Notes: a model not told the origin generated them from the letters alone. Positions 48,449 through 58,363 are shown, counted from the stretch's first letter. The stretch: 64,000 nt of DNA from Terfezia claveryi (GCA_015179025.1 WHUX01000128.1:93269-157268); one strand, 5' to 3'. Made by a program: numbers and translations.

Positions 48449-49121
48449 AATATCAGAGATGCTATCGTGGTATTTCCGGAGATGATTCGGCGGTAGGCGA
48501 CTTGGGAGTGCAACTGGGTTTGCCCGCACATATATCTGTAGAGCTCAGTTCTCGACGCCTTGTCTGCGGACGCTCGGCTTCAAACTTGTGGGTTACGAAG
48601 CTTCCCCTCATAGATAGAGCATGGCGGAGCTTCCCGGAATTGCTGATGTGCTGGCATAGGTATTTGTATGTAAGTAGATCAGACCAGGGAACCTATTCTC
48701 TGATGACTGCGGAAGTGCCAGATCCACAAGGGCCACCAAACATGCAAACGTCTAATCCCCACCTCCTGCTACGTATGAATGGATTTGAATTGTGAGGCTG
48801 CAGATTTCGGAATCACTATGACAGGTTTCAGCCCACAAAGTAGCAGCCAATAAACAAGGTCATACGCATCGACATATCCCTGTATGGTAGTTTTCTACCT
48901 GTAGTCCTCGAATCCAATTAAATCCCGGACCGGTCATGGCTTTAGACCGACTGCCAGTTGACTACCGGTACACCAAAAAAACAAAAAAAAACAAATCCAA
49001 TTGAACGGAGTACTGTATATAAGAGGGGTGAAGAAATTCCCCCCTGAATTCCCTGTTTCCTGGATGGAACTGGCCTTCGTCAACCAATCCAGACTTATTC
49101 AGTGTGATCTAGCCCGAGAGA
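48449..49121. other. divergent promoter region of GTPases 1 and 2
   Basis: These 673 bp separate two genes transcribed away from each other and must hold both promoters. A SINE-like copy (48925-48994) sits in it, 128 bp before the start codon of paralogue 2. I could not identify TATA boxes with confidence. Confidence 0.5.
48925..48994 (+). repeat. SINE-like A-tailed repeat, copy B
   Basis: CCGGTCATGGCTTTAGACC (48930-48948) is followed by GACTGCCAGTTGACTACCGG, then an A-rich tail with single C interruptions. It aligns best with copy A. It lies in the promoter region shared by two GTPase genes. Confidence 0.5.
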
Positions 49122-50175
49122 ATGGAGACAAGTCCTGCCGAAAAGGTTATCTTAGTGACAGGAGTAACGGGAGCTGGTAAAAGCAGTTTTATCCAAACCA
49201 TCACTGGCGATTCCAATGTAGTCATAGGGCACGGATTGCACAGTAGTAAGTTGATATAGTTGATATTTCCTCCGCAATAACACTATAGTGCGGGTATTTT
49301 CATGGTGGAGCTAACAGAACCGGGAATTAGGTACGCAGGCAATTACCACATACCTGGCGGTGATTGAGGGAACACACTACCGGTTTCTAGATACCCCAGG
49401 GTTCAATGACACAGTCCGAAGTGAGATGGACGTTTTGCTTTGCATCACATCCTGGCTCTGTGACCTGTATTGCGCAAACATTCGGATCACCGGCATTGTC
49501 CACGTCCACCGAATTTCCGACGATCGTATCCAGGGCTCTAGCTTCAGAAACCTACGGATGCTTGAGGCGCTTTGTGGAGAAACTTGCATGCCAAATGTCA
49601 TTCTGATGACGACTCATTGGGATAAGGTTCCTACAGCATTAGGCCAGGAACGTGAGTCGGAACTCCGTTCAGGCTTTTGGAACCAAATGATCCAGAAAGG
49701 TGCGCAAACTGCCAGGTTCGATGGATCTGCCACGAGTGGATGGAAGATTGCAGTATCATTGAAGAATTGCAGTCCAGTTGTACTTGCCATTCAGGAGCAA
49801 ATGATCGATCAGGGGAAAGTACTGTCAGAGACAGATGCGGGTCAGGTCGTGAATGAAGAATTGGTGAAGATTCAGAGAAGAACCGAGATGGAACTACGCC
49901 ATGTGCAAGAGACTCTGCAACTTCAAACCCAGAATAATGCTCAAGCGCAGGCAGACAGGGCTGAGTATGCGCGGGGCCTTGAAAAGGCTCTTCAGGATGC
50001 AAAAATGAATCAACAGGCGCTGCTAGCGCAAACGCAAAGAACCCGGGCAGAGTGGGAGGCGAGGTTTGCAAAGTTGTATAAAAAGTTGCTGGAGCAGGAA
50101 AAGAAAGGATTATGGAACTTTTTAACGGAAGTCGTTACAACGGGTCTCACTTTGGTTTTTGGTGGTAGTCGTTAA
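49122..50175 (+). CDS. AIG1/GIMAP-like GTPase with hydrophobic C-tail (paralogue 2)
   Basis: Two exons (49122-49245 and 49331-50175), 322 residues. The 85-nt intron (GTAAGT/TTAG) splits a Ser codon at the same place and phase as intron 1 of paralogues 1 and 3; the second intron of those genes is absent. The N-terminus is short: G1 GVTGAGKS starts at residue 14. G3 is DTPGF (62-66), the family box is HRISDDRIQG (101-110) and G4 is THWD (136-139), with the usual Asp. A coiled coil rich in Gln and Ala covers about 240-300. The protein ends with a hydrophobic segment (LWNFLTEVVTTGLTLVF) and no CaaX box, recalling the C-terminal anchors of some GIMAPs. It is the most divergent of the three. GTP binding looks intact; the role is unknown. 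Confidence 0.85.
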
Positions 50176-51250
50176 CAACATATTGACCTTCGGCAGGATT
50201 TAGTGCGTCTGCGGGCAATCTTTCGTTTCCATTCTCGTGATTTTTTCATTCCTTCACCTCTATATTTTCATTTCCTTGGGGTGGCTCTCGCCAGCCGATG
50301 TTCCAGGGTAGCGAGGTATTAAAGCAATACAATGCATGCCCCTGTATTCAGGAACTATTTACTTGTAAGCCAGTAGATGATTATCGCTTCTCCTCCATCC
50401 ACGGAGCTGAACAGTGTTTGCCTCCATTCTAGTGTGATACAGGGTGCTATAGACTCTTATCAAGGTATGGAGTTCCACTGGCCCATTGTTTCTAACATAT
50501 GTTGTGCATAGGTACGTCATAACTTTTATGTCTTTTGCAGTTTCTCTCAATCACTTTATCCATCACAAAAACGAGGGCCTGTACATTAAATGGTAAATAA
50601 AGTATTACTTAAACCACTAGGGCGGGGCGTTTACAGAGCAGTGTGACGTGAATAATACAATGGAGATTCATAAGGCTAGAGAAATAATCAATTAATTAAT
50701 ATAGGGGGCGGTATGCAATTTCCATCATTGATGTGCCTTGGTGTTTGCGACAGTTTCGATGTATAGAAGCCGATATCGATTACCACAGGACTCATGTGAA
50801 GCATTCTGGGGGCTATCCTAGGTGTCTGAACGCAACTAGGGAAAATTCTTGGTGAACATTCGATTGGCACGCCGTAGGCGAATCAGATGGATTGTGACAA
50901 GTCGATAGATATAGGTGCCGGCAGTAGAATTTACTATGAATCAGCAAAAACTATACGATACTTCTATGTTCTATCTTTTGAACCTTCCCATGCCTGTACA
51001 TAATCAGCATCATTTGGATTCAGGATCTCTACGAGGGTCTGATCGAGGCTAACTCAGGATAAAAAAAATTATAAATAGGCCCACGCCGAGGTGCTGGAGA
51101 AGAGTAGTCCTTCATGTGAACCTGGTTTTGCTACTACTGCTGCAAAGTGCTGCTCACAAATGGAGCCACGCCTGACCAGGTGTCTTTTCAGTGCACATAG
51201 TTTAAGTAGGTGTTGTGGTGAGGTGAATCGATGGAGCTTAAGTGGATATG
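50176..51250. other. intergenic, nothing distinct
   Basis: The 3' flank of GTPase paralogue 2, followed by sequence without recognisable genes, repeats or RNAs. Confidence 0.4.
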
Positions 51251-51782
51251 TTCTGGTCCGTTGCGGAATCCACCGGAATGGACCAGTCTATTCCACAACG
51301 GACCAGTCCATTACGGAATTGAAACTTTTACATAGTCCGTAATCATCTTCAACTCAACAAGCATACCTCCGAGCCCCAAACTTGAAGGTCCCAGCAGGTG
51401 ATTTACCAGCAATTAAACTGAGATGGAAAGGCATTGTATGAATATGAACTGCGGAATGATGCACTGTATTTTATTGCTGGCAAAAATAATGATGGCAAAC
51501 GAGTGGTTTTGGAGCATGATGTTTTTGATGTTATCGCACATGTTCATGATTGCATGCAGGAAAGCACAAGACCTATAATACTATTACTTAATGACAGGTA
51601 TCATGGAATTTCTCGCAGTGAAGTAGGAGGTTTGATTGAACAAGTAGAGGTTAGAGCTCTTGTTATGTATAAAATAAAAAACTCGATATTTACTCATTAT
51701 GCCTTCATACATTGCCCAGAGTACACATATTTGCCATTCCGGAAAGGCCCTGCAATTCCTAAACTTCCGCAACGGACCAGAA
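51251..51782. repeat. 532-bp segment bounded by 18-bp inverted repeats
   Basis: TTCTGGTCCGTTGCGGAA (51251-51268) is the exact reverse complement of 51765-51782. Related GGACCAGTCYATT blocks lie just inside the left end (near 51280 and 51300), like subterminal repeats of DNA transposons. The segment contains most of the integrase zinc-binding fragment. No target duplication was identified. Confidence 0.55.
51434..51710 (+). pseudogene. integrase H2C2 zinc-binding domain fragment
   Basis: The frame reads YELRNDALYF, a charged turn, VVLEHDVFDVIAHVHDCM and RYHGISRSEVGGLIEQ, the pattern that precedes the integrase core in KRBA2-like and Ty3-like integrases (two His, then Cys pair). The expected second Cys pair after LIEQ is not recognisable (VEVRAL). 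No catalytic core follows. The frame stays open to 51865, but its last part shows no homology that I can see. It is a relic, not a functional gene. Confidence 0.5.
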
Positions 51783-52088
51783 ACAGATATATGCATACAT
51801 CCATTTGGGGTATCTCTTCGAAAATTCCGTACTCATTACTTGGATATAGTACCTCGTGTATATAGTAGTACTACTAGACTAGTAGAGCAACAACGCTTTG
51901 GTCGTATTTCTTTTTTTTTTGCCGCACACAACATTCTCGCAGCGATTACGAGTCCCCTGGTCAGCAACCGCATACGCAAGAACAAACTTCGCAGGTGATT
52001 GGGGAGACACTTACCCAGATGGCCCATAAATAAATCACTAGCATCTTCCGAAATTATTTTACTAGGCTCGAGCACTGATATTGATAGC

Positions 52089-53215
52089 ATGGACAAATTT
52101 GATTTTGCGAAGTGGCAGGAATGGAGCAAGCAGCCTCCAATCTTTATTGCCGTGATTGGGATGACAGGTGTGGGGAAAAGTACATTTATAAGAAACCTCA
52201 CGGAAGACGATGATGTCAAGATTGGAACGGGCTTGAACTCATGTTGGTACTCCTTCCCTTAATGTGTCGATGCAGTCCGCTACGTACTATATCCTCGCAT
52301 AGTATACCAGGCTAATATAATAGCTATTACCGTAGGTACCAAGGATGTAAAGACAGCCAAAATGGTACATAGAGCTGCGGATGGACAGTCCTATGATGTC
52401 TGCCTAGTGGATACCCCTGGTTTCGATGATACAGAGCTTTCAGATAGTGATATCCTCTCCACTCTGGCCAACTGGCTTTCTCTGCAGCACGAAAGAGCAC
52501 TTAAGCTATCAGGATTGATCTATTTACACCGCATTACGGATGATCGTATGACGGGCAGTGCTGTGAGGAACCTAATCATGATGCGGAACCTCTGTGGAGA
52601 GGAGAATATGCAGAACGTGGTTCTAGTGACTACGAGATGGGAGACGGTGGTGAGCATCCCTCCAAACCTTTTGGTGCGTACCTCTTTGTTGATGTATCGT
52701 AGCACGATCACCATGTGGCTGAGGAAAATGAACATGGAGGATTGCTCGCCCCCGGCGGATTTTGGCATGGAATGATCCAACAAGGCGCAACATATACCCG
52801 GTATAATGGCACAACAGAAGCTGCAGCAGCCATCATCGATCGTCTAATACACCAGGCCCCAATTTATCTAGCAATTCAACAGGAGCTCAGCCAGGGAAAG
52901 AGTATCAACGAAACGGCGGCAGGTCAAGCGGTCTTCACTGAGATGGAAAAAAAAGCCCTGGAGCTACAGCTAGCTGAAGAGGAGATGCGCAGGGAGGCAG
53001 AGCGGGTGGCTGAACAGGCTGCAAGGTCTGCGGAATTGCTGGCCGAAGAGGGTCGTAGGCAGGCGGAATTGCTGGCTGCCGCACAGAGGGAGGCAGAAGC
53101 TATGCAGAGAATACAGGAAGAGGAAAGGCAAAAACTGCAGGAAAGCATTGCAGCAATGGAGGCTCAAGTTTCACAGAGGCGGAGGAGCCGGAGCCCCGAC
53201 TGCGTAGTAATGTAG
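52089..53215 (+). CDS. AIG1/GIMAP-like GTPase with coiled coil and CaaX box (paralogue 3)
   Basis: Three exons (52089-52242, 52336-52649, 52703-53215), 326 residues. The introns are 93 and 53 nt; donors are GTTGGT and GTGAGC, acceptors GTAG and CGTAG. Frame is kept in phases 1 and 0, as in paralogue 1. The start is the first ATG in frame and aligns with paralogue 1 (MDKFDFAKW against MDQFPKW). G1 is GMTGVGKST (24-32), G3 DTPGF (77-81), the family box HRITDDRMTG (116-125) and G4 TRWE (151-154). LAPGGFWHGMIQQGA follows, then a very regular coiled coil rich in Glu, Ala and Arg (about 230-310). The tail RRRSRSPDCVVM is a basic patch with a CaaX box (CVVM). It is closest to paralogue 1, and the two probably arose by duplication and inversion. 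Membrane attachment by prenylation is predicted. Confidence 0.86.
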
Positions 53216-53705
53216 ACTTGCTAGCAGTTTGGGTATACGGTATTGGTACTAGAGCCAGATACTGACGGGTAATCCAGAGCTGTCCGTAGCGACCGACATT
53301 TGGTGTGGAGGGGTGGGGGATCTACAGTGAGTAAGAGGGATATTGTGCTTAATTTTTTCGCCCGTTTCATCCTTGAAATATATTTTGTGTTTAGCAAATA
53401 CGGGAGAATTTGTTGATTGGGAAATGAAATGTTTCGCGGGACACTGTGGCCCCTTTAAATGCCGGCAAACTTGTGTTTACAAAAACAGTTCGATGTGCTT
53501 TCTAAGGATCTGTAACACCTACACCGTGGAAAGGAAACATTACTAGAATCCACTCCAAGGATCGGTCAGACACTTGTACATGTAGGGCGAGGTGAAGGAT
53601 TGAATATGTCCGTATGGGCAGATTACAGTGCAGACAAAATTCGGAATCCAATCCGGACTCCAGGTGGCTAATGTACGAATATTGAGTTTACTTATGAAAA
53701 AAACG
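53216..53705. other. intergenic between GTPase 3 and the copia element
   Basis: About 490 bp: the 3' flank of the GTPase gene up to the retrotransposon. An A-run (ATGAAAAAAACG) lies directly at the insertion point. No gene seen. Confidence 0.5.
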
Positions 53706-53942
53706 TAAGGATTATGAGATCTTAGGATATATGAACGTAGATATTGGGGATTGATCTGTAAGAGAGATGTATTGCTTGCTTGATCTATATCTCTGCTTTA
53801 AGGGTTCTAGCAGTCTATATATACATATCTCCTCCGTATTCACACATGCTTGTTATATGCCTTCTTATCCACATGCCTCTATGTCCATATGTTGTTGACG
53901 TACTCACATGGTTGCACATGTATTGGAAGAGTATTTCCTACA
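53706..53942 (-). repeat. 3' LTR of the copia element
   Basis: 237 bp, reading TGTAGGAAATACTC to ...ATAATCCTTA on the minus strand. It contains a TATA-like GTATATATAGAC on that strand. It differs from the other LTR at two positions (GATCTGTAAG against GATCTTTAAG; CTTGTTATATG against CTTGTCATATG). Confidence 0.95.
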
Positions 53943-53957
53943 CCCTCCTCTACTCTG
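53943..53957 (-). other. polypurine tract of the copia element
   Basis: On the minus strand AGAGTAGAGGAGGG ends exactly where the 3' LTR begins with TGTAGG, the expected place for plus-strand priming. It follows the end of the RNase H frame directly. Confidence 0.8.
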
Positions 53958-54561
53958 CCAATCTCATCCACCGGTCTTGCCATTTTTTAATGGTAACCAT
54001 GGGCGTAATCTTGGTAAGAATATCCACTGGATTTTCCTTGCCTGGGATAGTTGTTATGGCTAATTTTTCTGCTTGTACTTGTTGGCGTAGATAGTGGTAT
54101 CGATGTTCAATATGCCTAGTTCGTCTTAAACAGTGGGAGGTATGAGCTAGGTTGAAGGTTCCTTCACTATCTGTTTTTACCATAGGTTTTAGTGATAATC
54201 CAAGTTCATCTAGGAGTTGTTGTGCCCAAGCTGCATCTTTGGCTCCTTCACATGCAGCAATATATTCTGCTTCGGTGATTGACAAGGATACAGTATCCTG
54301 ACGGTGACTGTACCATCCTACTGGTTGATCACCGAGAGTCATGAGTACTCCTGTTTGGGATCTCGCTTGTTCACTACCATAGGATGCATCTGCATATATG
54401 ACGAGGTGTAAATCCATAGGTTTGCATAGAATTAGTCCTAAATGCTTGGTATTCTGGAGATATTGGAGAATAGTTAAAGCAGCTCTATAATTTGTTGTAG
54501 AAGGTTTAGATGCTCGCCGTCCTAGAAGGTTGACATGGATAGATATCTCAGGCCTTGTCAT
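53950..54561 (-). pseudogene. copia RNase H domain
   Basis: This 203-codon minus-strand frame carries the RNase H hallmarks: IYADASYGSEQ (first Asp), SITEAEYIAACEG (Glu) and KTDSEGTFNLA (Asp), then RRTRHIEHRYHYLR and the closing DILTKI segment. MTRPEISIHVNLLGR at its start is the end of the reverse transcriptase region. Upstream, a TAA stop just before ALTGGLLYIA and a frameshift separate it from the reverse transcriptase frame. The RNase H active site itself is intact. Confidence 0.85.
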
Positions 54562-54776
54562 TCTTGCAATATAAAGTAGTCCTCCTGTAAGTGCTTAATA
54601 TTTCTTAGCATCTTCGAAATGGTCATTAGAGTCGCCGTATACTTCTGGATTAATGGGTAAGGAATTCTTATGTTGCAGTTCACCATGGAGGAGGTATTTT
54701 GAGGCCATTGTTTCTATAAGTGCCTTTTGGGTCATTATGACTTCCGTATTTGTATTGTTCCACTTAAGCTCAATTC

Positions 54777-55322
54777 CTAGGAGTTTCTCTGGATTCCCAC
54801 ATTTTTCAAGCTCAATTTTTCCTCGATTTTTTCTTCGAATTCTTTGAGTATTGTCTCATTATCCGCAATTCCTATAAGGTCATCGACATGAGTTCCCAGA
54901 ATGAAGGAATTATCATGGTTTGTGTAGGTCCCTTCATCTCCAATGCATTGATGGAGTCCTGCAAGTGCTAGGATCTTCTCTAATGTCTTAAACCACTCAT
55001 GCCCTGCTTGTTTTAGCCCATACAGAGCTTTGTTAAGCTTCCAGTATTCGGTCTCTCCATTTTCATTTATATCCGAAATATAGACATCATGATGTAAAAG
55101 AGCCTGCAAGTAGGCGGCTACCACGTCCCACTGCCGAATTCTCCATTTTTTATACATGGCCAGTATAAGCAGGATTTTCAATGTTTCGGATCTCATCATT
55201 TGTGCGTAGGTTTTGTCGGAATCATAGTTGATCCCATCCTCATGAGTAAATCCTCTCCCTACTTTTCTGGCTTTGTATTTCTCAATACTTCTGTCTAATT
55301 TCGCTTTATTGTATAGACCCAT
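54777..55322 (-). pseudogene. copia reverse transcriptase (RVT_2)
   Basis: The frame reads SIEKYKARKVGRGF, QWDVVAAYLQ (first catalytic Asp region), KLNKALYGLKQAGHEW and GTHVDDLIGIA (VDD catalytic pair). The N-terminal part (HEWAKAQTKEREQLQKYGVF and the DTKWVY segment) lies upstream, to about 55500, in another frame, so a frameshift falls at about 55300. A second frameshift after NVG near 54790 separates the connection to RNase H. Stops occur in the upstream linker. Confidence 0.85.
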
Positions 55323-55534
55323 TTGGTGTCTACAATCTTGGTCCCTTCTGGGATATCTTCTTTAGCGATTCTTGTGAATACGCCATATTTCTGCAATTGC
55401 TCTCTTTCTTTAGTTTGTGCTTTTGCCCATTCATGTGCTTGTGCAGAGGATCTGGTTTATGCATTTGTTGGATGGTCAGAGTTGACTATTCTGATCGTGG
55501 CTTTTTCAGTGGCTTTTCATTGTCTTTTAGATTT

Positions 55535-56851
55535 TCATTCCCCAAGTTCTTCTATCCATTCTGCAGCACTTTTCCAATGCCTCCCTTGCTGCAGGGTGGG
55601 GTTTTGAGTGCTTTGTTGAGCTTTTGCGAGGTCGCTTTCTTGAGCTTTTCCGAGCTCGCTTTCTTGAGCTTTTCCGAGCTCGCTTTCTTGAGCTTTTCCG
55701 AGCTCGCTTTCTTGAGCTTTTCCGAGCTCGCTTTCTTGAGCTTTTTCGAGCTCGCTTTCTTGAGCTTTTCCAAGCTCGTTTTCTTGGGTTTTTTCGAGCT
55801 CGCTTTCTTGACTTTCTTGAGTTTTTTCGAGCTCGCTTTCTTGACCTTTTTGGAGCTCGTATTCTTGATCTTTTCCGAGCTCGCTTTCTTGACTTTCTTG
55901 AGTTTTTTCGAGCTCGCTTTCTTGACTTTCTTGAGCTATTATGGGGTTTTTAGCCAATGTATATTTCCCTTTTTTATCGATCGTGATATAAGTGCCGAAT
56001 GTGGTTGTATATCCAACAATTCGAGCAGTATACCCTCGTGGGGCTAATTTGTCTGAAGCTTTATTTTCGTAGTTGAAGTAAATAACTTTTTGGCCAAATG
56101 GCCTCAGGTTGTTTCGCTCTTGTAGAGCATTTTTCGCAAAGAGTACTTCAATTGGTATGCCTCCATTTAGAGCTTTGTGGGGAACTCTGTTTTTTGTGTA
56201 CACTGCCCATTGTGCAGCTTTATCCCAGAGGTTTTTTGGCATTTTTGCTGCGAGCAGAGCTGTTCTACTCATAATCATGATGGTCCTATTTGTTCGTTCT
56301 GCAATAGCATTTGTTTCGCTATGTCTTCGTACCGTCTCTTTAAGAGTAATTCCTCTCTGTTGTAGTTCAGTGTTGAGCTTGAGGGTATGGAACTCGCCTC
56401 CCCAGTCTGCTTGTATTTGGATGACTTTATATTGGTGGCCAGCTTTGTTTTCCAGAGCATTGATAACTCCAATAAGTGCTCCTGCCGCATTGCTTTTTTG
56501 CTTTAGAGATCTAGCTACTATATATCTACTGTAATCATCAGTTACTAGTAGGAGATATCTATATTGGCTGGAAAGGGTTATTGGGTCTATAGGCCCAATT
56601 AAGTCTGCATGTAATCGTTCCAGTGGTTTGGATGTCCTTATTCCTTGTTCCTTTTTAGCTGCTAGTTTTGTTGCTTTACTGAGTTGGCATGCATCGCAGG
56701 CAATTGCTGGTTGGATCATTTTTCCTAGTAGCTGATATTCCGGGAGGGTTTTTAGTATATTGAAGGAAATATGCCCATAACGCTCATGTAGTCCCATTAA
56801 TTTGTTGTAAGCAGCTAATAGTTGTTGGATAGTTGGAGTCATAGCCGGCAT
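55535..56851 (-). pseudogene. copia integrase with repeat-rich linker
   Basis: A 438-codon frame. At the N-terminus HERYGHISFN and CDACQLSK form the GAG-pre-integrase zinc finger (HHCC). The core shows the DDE residues in LHADLIGPID, IQADWGGEF and NAIAERTNRT. A C-terminal GKKVIYF-like segment follows (RPFGQKVIYFNYENKASDK, RGYTARIVGY). After it comes a tail of about 120 residues built from an 8-residue repeat. In frame with the gag-protease ORF upstream, but separated from it by two TAG stops. The integrase itself appears complete. Confidence 0.88.
55620..55945 (-). repeat. 24-bp coding minisatellite in the copia linker
   Basis: About a dozen copies of a 24-bp unit encode QESELGKA-type octapeptides. 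The units nearest the 3' end of the frame (55640-55745) are nearly identical, while the 5' units vary (ELEKTQES, YELQKGQ) and some carry an extra QES. The repeat lies in the linker between integrase and reverse transcriptase and keeps the frame throughout. Confidence 0.93.
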
Positions 56852-57010
56852 TTGCTGTTCAGCCGATGTTTGGTGGGCGGCCAGTGTCTGCTGAGCAGCC
56901 GGTATCTGTTGTTTAGCCGATGTCTGCTGGGCAGCCAGTGTCTGCTAGGCAGCCGATGTCTGCTGGGCGGCCAGTGTCTACTGGGTGGGCTGAGCGGCTG
57001 GTATTTGCTG
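56850..57010 (-). repeat. Ala/Gln-rich tandem repeat between protease and integrase
   Basis: Tandem copies of a roughly 30-bp pair of related units encode TLAAQQTSA and QQIPAAQ. Two TAG stops in this repeat replace the CAG (Gln) found in sister units. The stops split what was one gag-pol frame. Confidence 0.8.
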
Positions 57011-58357
57011 GGCAATTGATATATGGAATCGGGTCTGGTCGGGTATTATCCAGAGTGCACCTTTATTGTCTCTTTCCATATTGTAGAGGATTTTTCCTCC
57101 CTTCTTTAGCTTGGCTACTTTACCATATACTTGTAGGATATGTTTATCTAGCATCCTTTCTCCACTGATGATATTGCTATATGTTGGATCATATAGGCAT
57201 TCTTTGTAGTATATCGTTCTTCTATTACATTGGAGTGTCAGTGTACCCATAGTGGTACAGATGGATTCTGCTCCATTATGTCCTTTTACCACTAGGTTGA
57301 GATTGTCCTGTATTTCCGATAGCCTTCCAAGTTCATTCGTTGTGTGATGGGATGCAGCCGTATCGTATTGGTATGCTCCTGTTGGCCCACCATCTGTTTT
57401 CCCTATTGTTATCTGCACAATAACAGCTTCTTCATCCTTCTTTCGTTTCTGGCGTTTGGCCGCATTCCCTTGTTCCCTTTTCTTGGTATAACATTCGTTT
57501 TCATTGTGATTGAGACCTTGCCATCCCTTACCTATGTAATAGCTGCAACATTTATCGTTCAAGGCTATTCTTTGAACCAGTGGATTGCTGTTGTTTTCTT
57601 TGTGTTGGTTTTGGCCTTTTTGCCTAGCGGTAATGTATTCATTTATTTTCCGTGCAGTATCGTCATAGGTTTGTTCTTTTGACCTGACATTTTCTACAGT
57701 ACTTGCGTAGAATGTAGGTAGTGACATGAGTAGAAATTCGGTTTTAACCTGCTCACATCTAGAGAAGGCCAGTAATCCTTTACCAAATCCAGTATCCTTG
57801 GTAAGGTCTGCTCGAGCGATAATGCCTGAGAAGGTATTCCAGAGTTTTTTGTATGCTGTGATGTGCTCTGAGATTGAGTATTTTCTATCATCATAGTGGA
57901 GATATACCAAGCTTCTTAATAAAGAATGGAATTCAGTTGCTGTTCTTCCTTCATAGGCTTGTTTGAGGGTATTTTAGGCGTCTTTGGCTTTTTCCACTGT
58001 CACAATTCGACTACGGACTTAGGGTTCGCTATTTTTAGGATGGTAAGAAGAATGTAGTGATTTGTCCAGCCATTCTTGTGGCTTATCTGGAGGTTTTCGG
58101 TATGTTCCTTCGATAATATCCCATGCTCGATGGTCTCCTAGTTGGATCATTTGGAAGTAGAGCTTCATAGTTGTGACCCATTCAGGTAATTGTCTGATCC
58201 ATTTAGTTTGGTCGTGAGTGTGGTTATTTTTCGATCGGGTGTTGTGTTCGTGCTTTTTGGGGCTTCTGGAGGCCTCATTGAGTCGTTGCCTGGACCTGAG
58301 GCTTCTGCAAAGCTGGACATTGTATGTTGAAGTGGTACTTTGAAGCTCCGGGCTCAT
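56978..58357 (-). pseudogene. copia gag and protease
   Basis: The gag start is at ATG 58357. The first frame ends at 58019, and two stops (TAG at the end of that frame, TAA shortly after) precede the long frame from 57910. That frame continues gag (MVYLHYDDRKYSISEHITAYKK is the usual UBN2-type capsid helix), then a degenerate zinc knuckle (CCSYYIGKGW...NECY). The aspartic protease motif YDTAASHH is followed by the ending of the retroviral-type protease domain. Stops and the altered knuckle indicate decay. It encodes the capsid and the protein-processing enzyme. Confidence 0.8.
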
Positions 58358-58363
58358 AACCCA
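58348..58363 (-). other. primer binding site matching initiator tRNA-Met anticodon arm
   Basis: Directly after the 5' LTR the minus strand reads TGGGTTATGAGCCCGG. The complement contains GGGCTCATAACCCA, which is the anticodon stem and CAT loop of fungal initiator tRNA-Met rather than its 3' end. This is the half-tRNA priming known from Drosophila copia. Confidence 0.75.

Noticed and set aside
55397..56047. 216-codon plus-strand frame rich in FLSFSELA repeats
   Set aside because: Antisense reading of the QESELGKA minisatellite in copia pol; no independent support.
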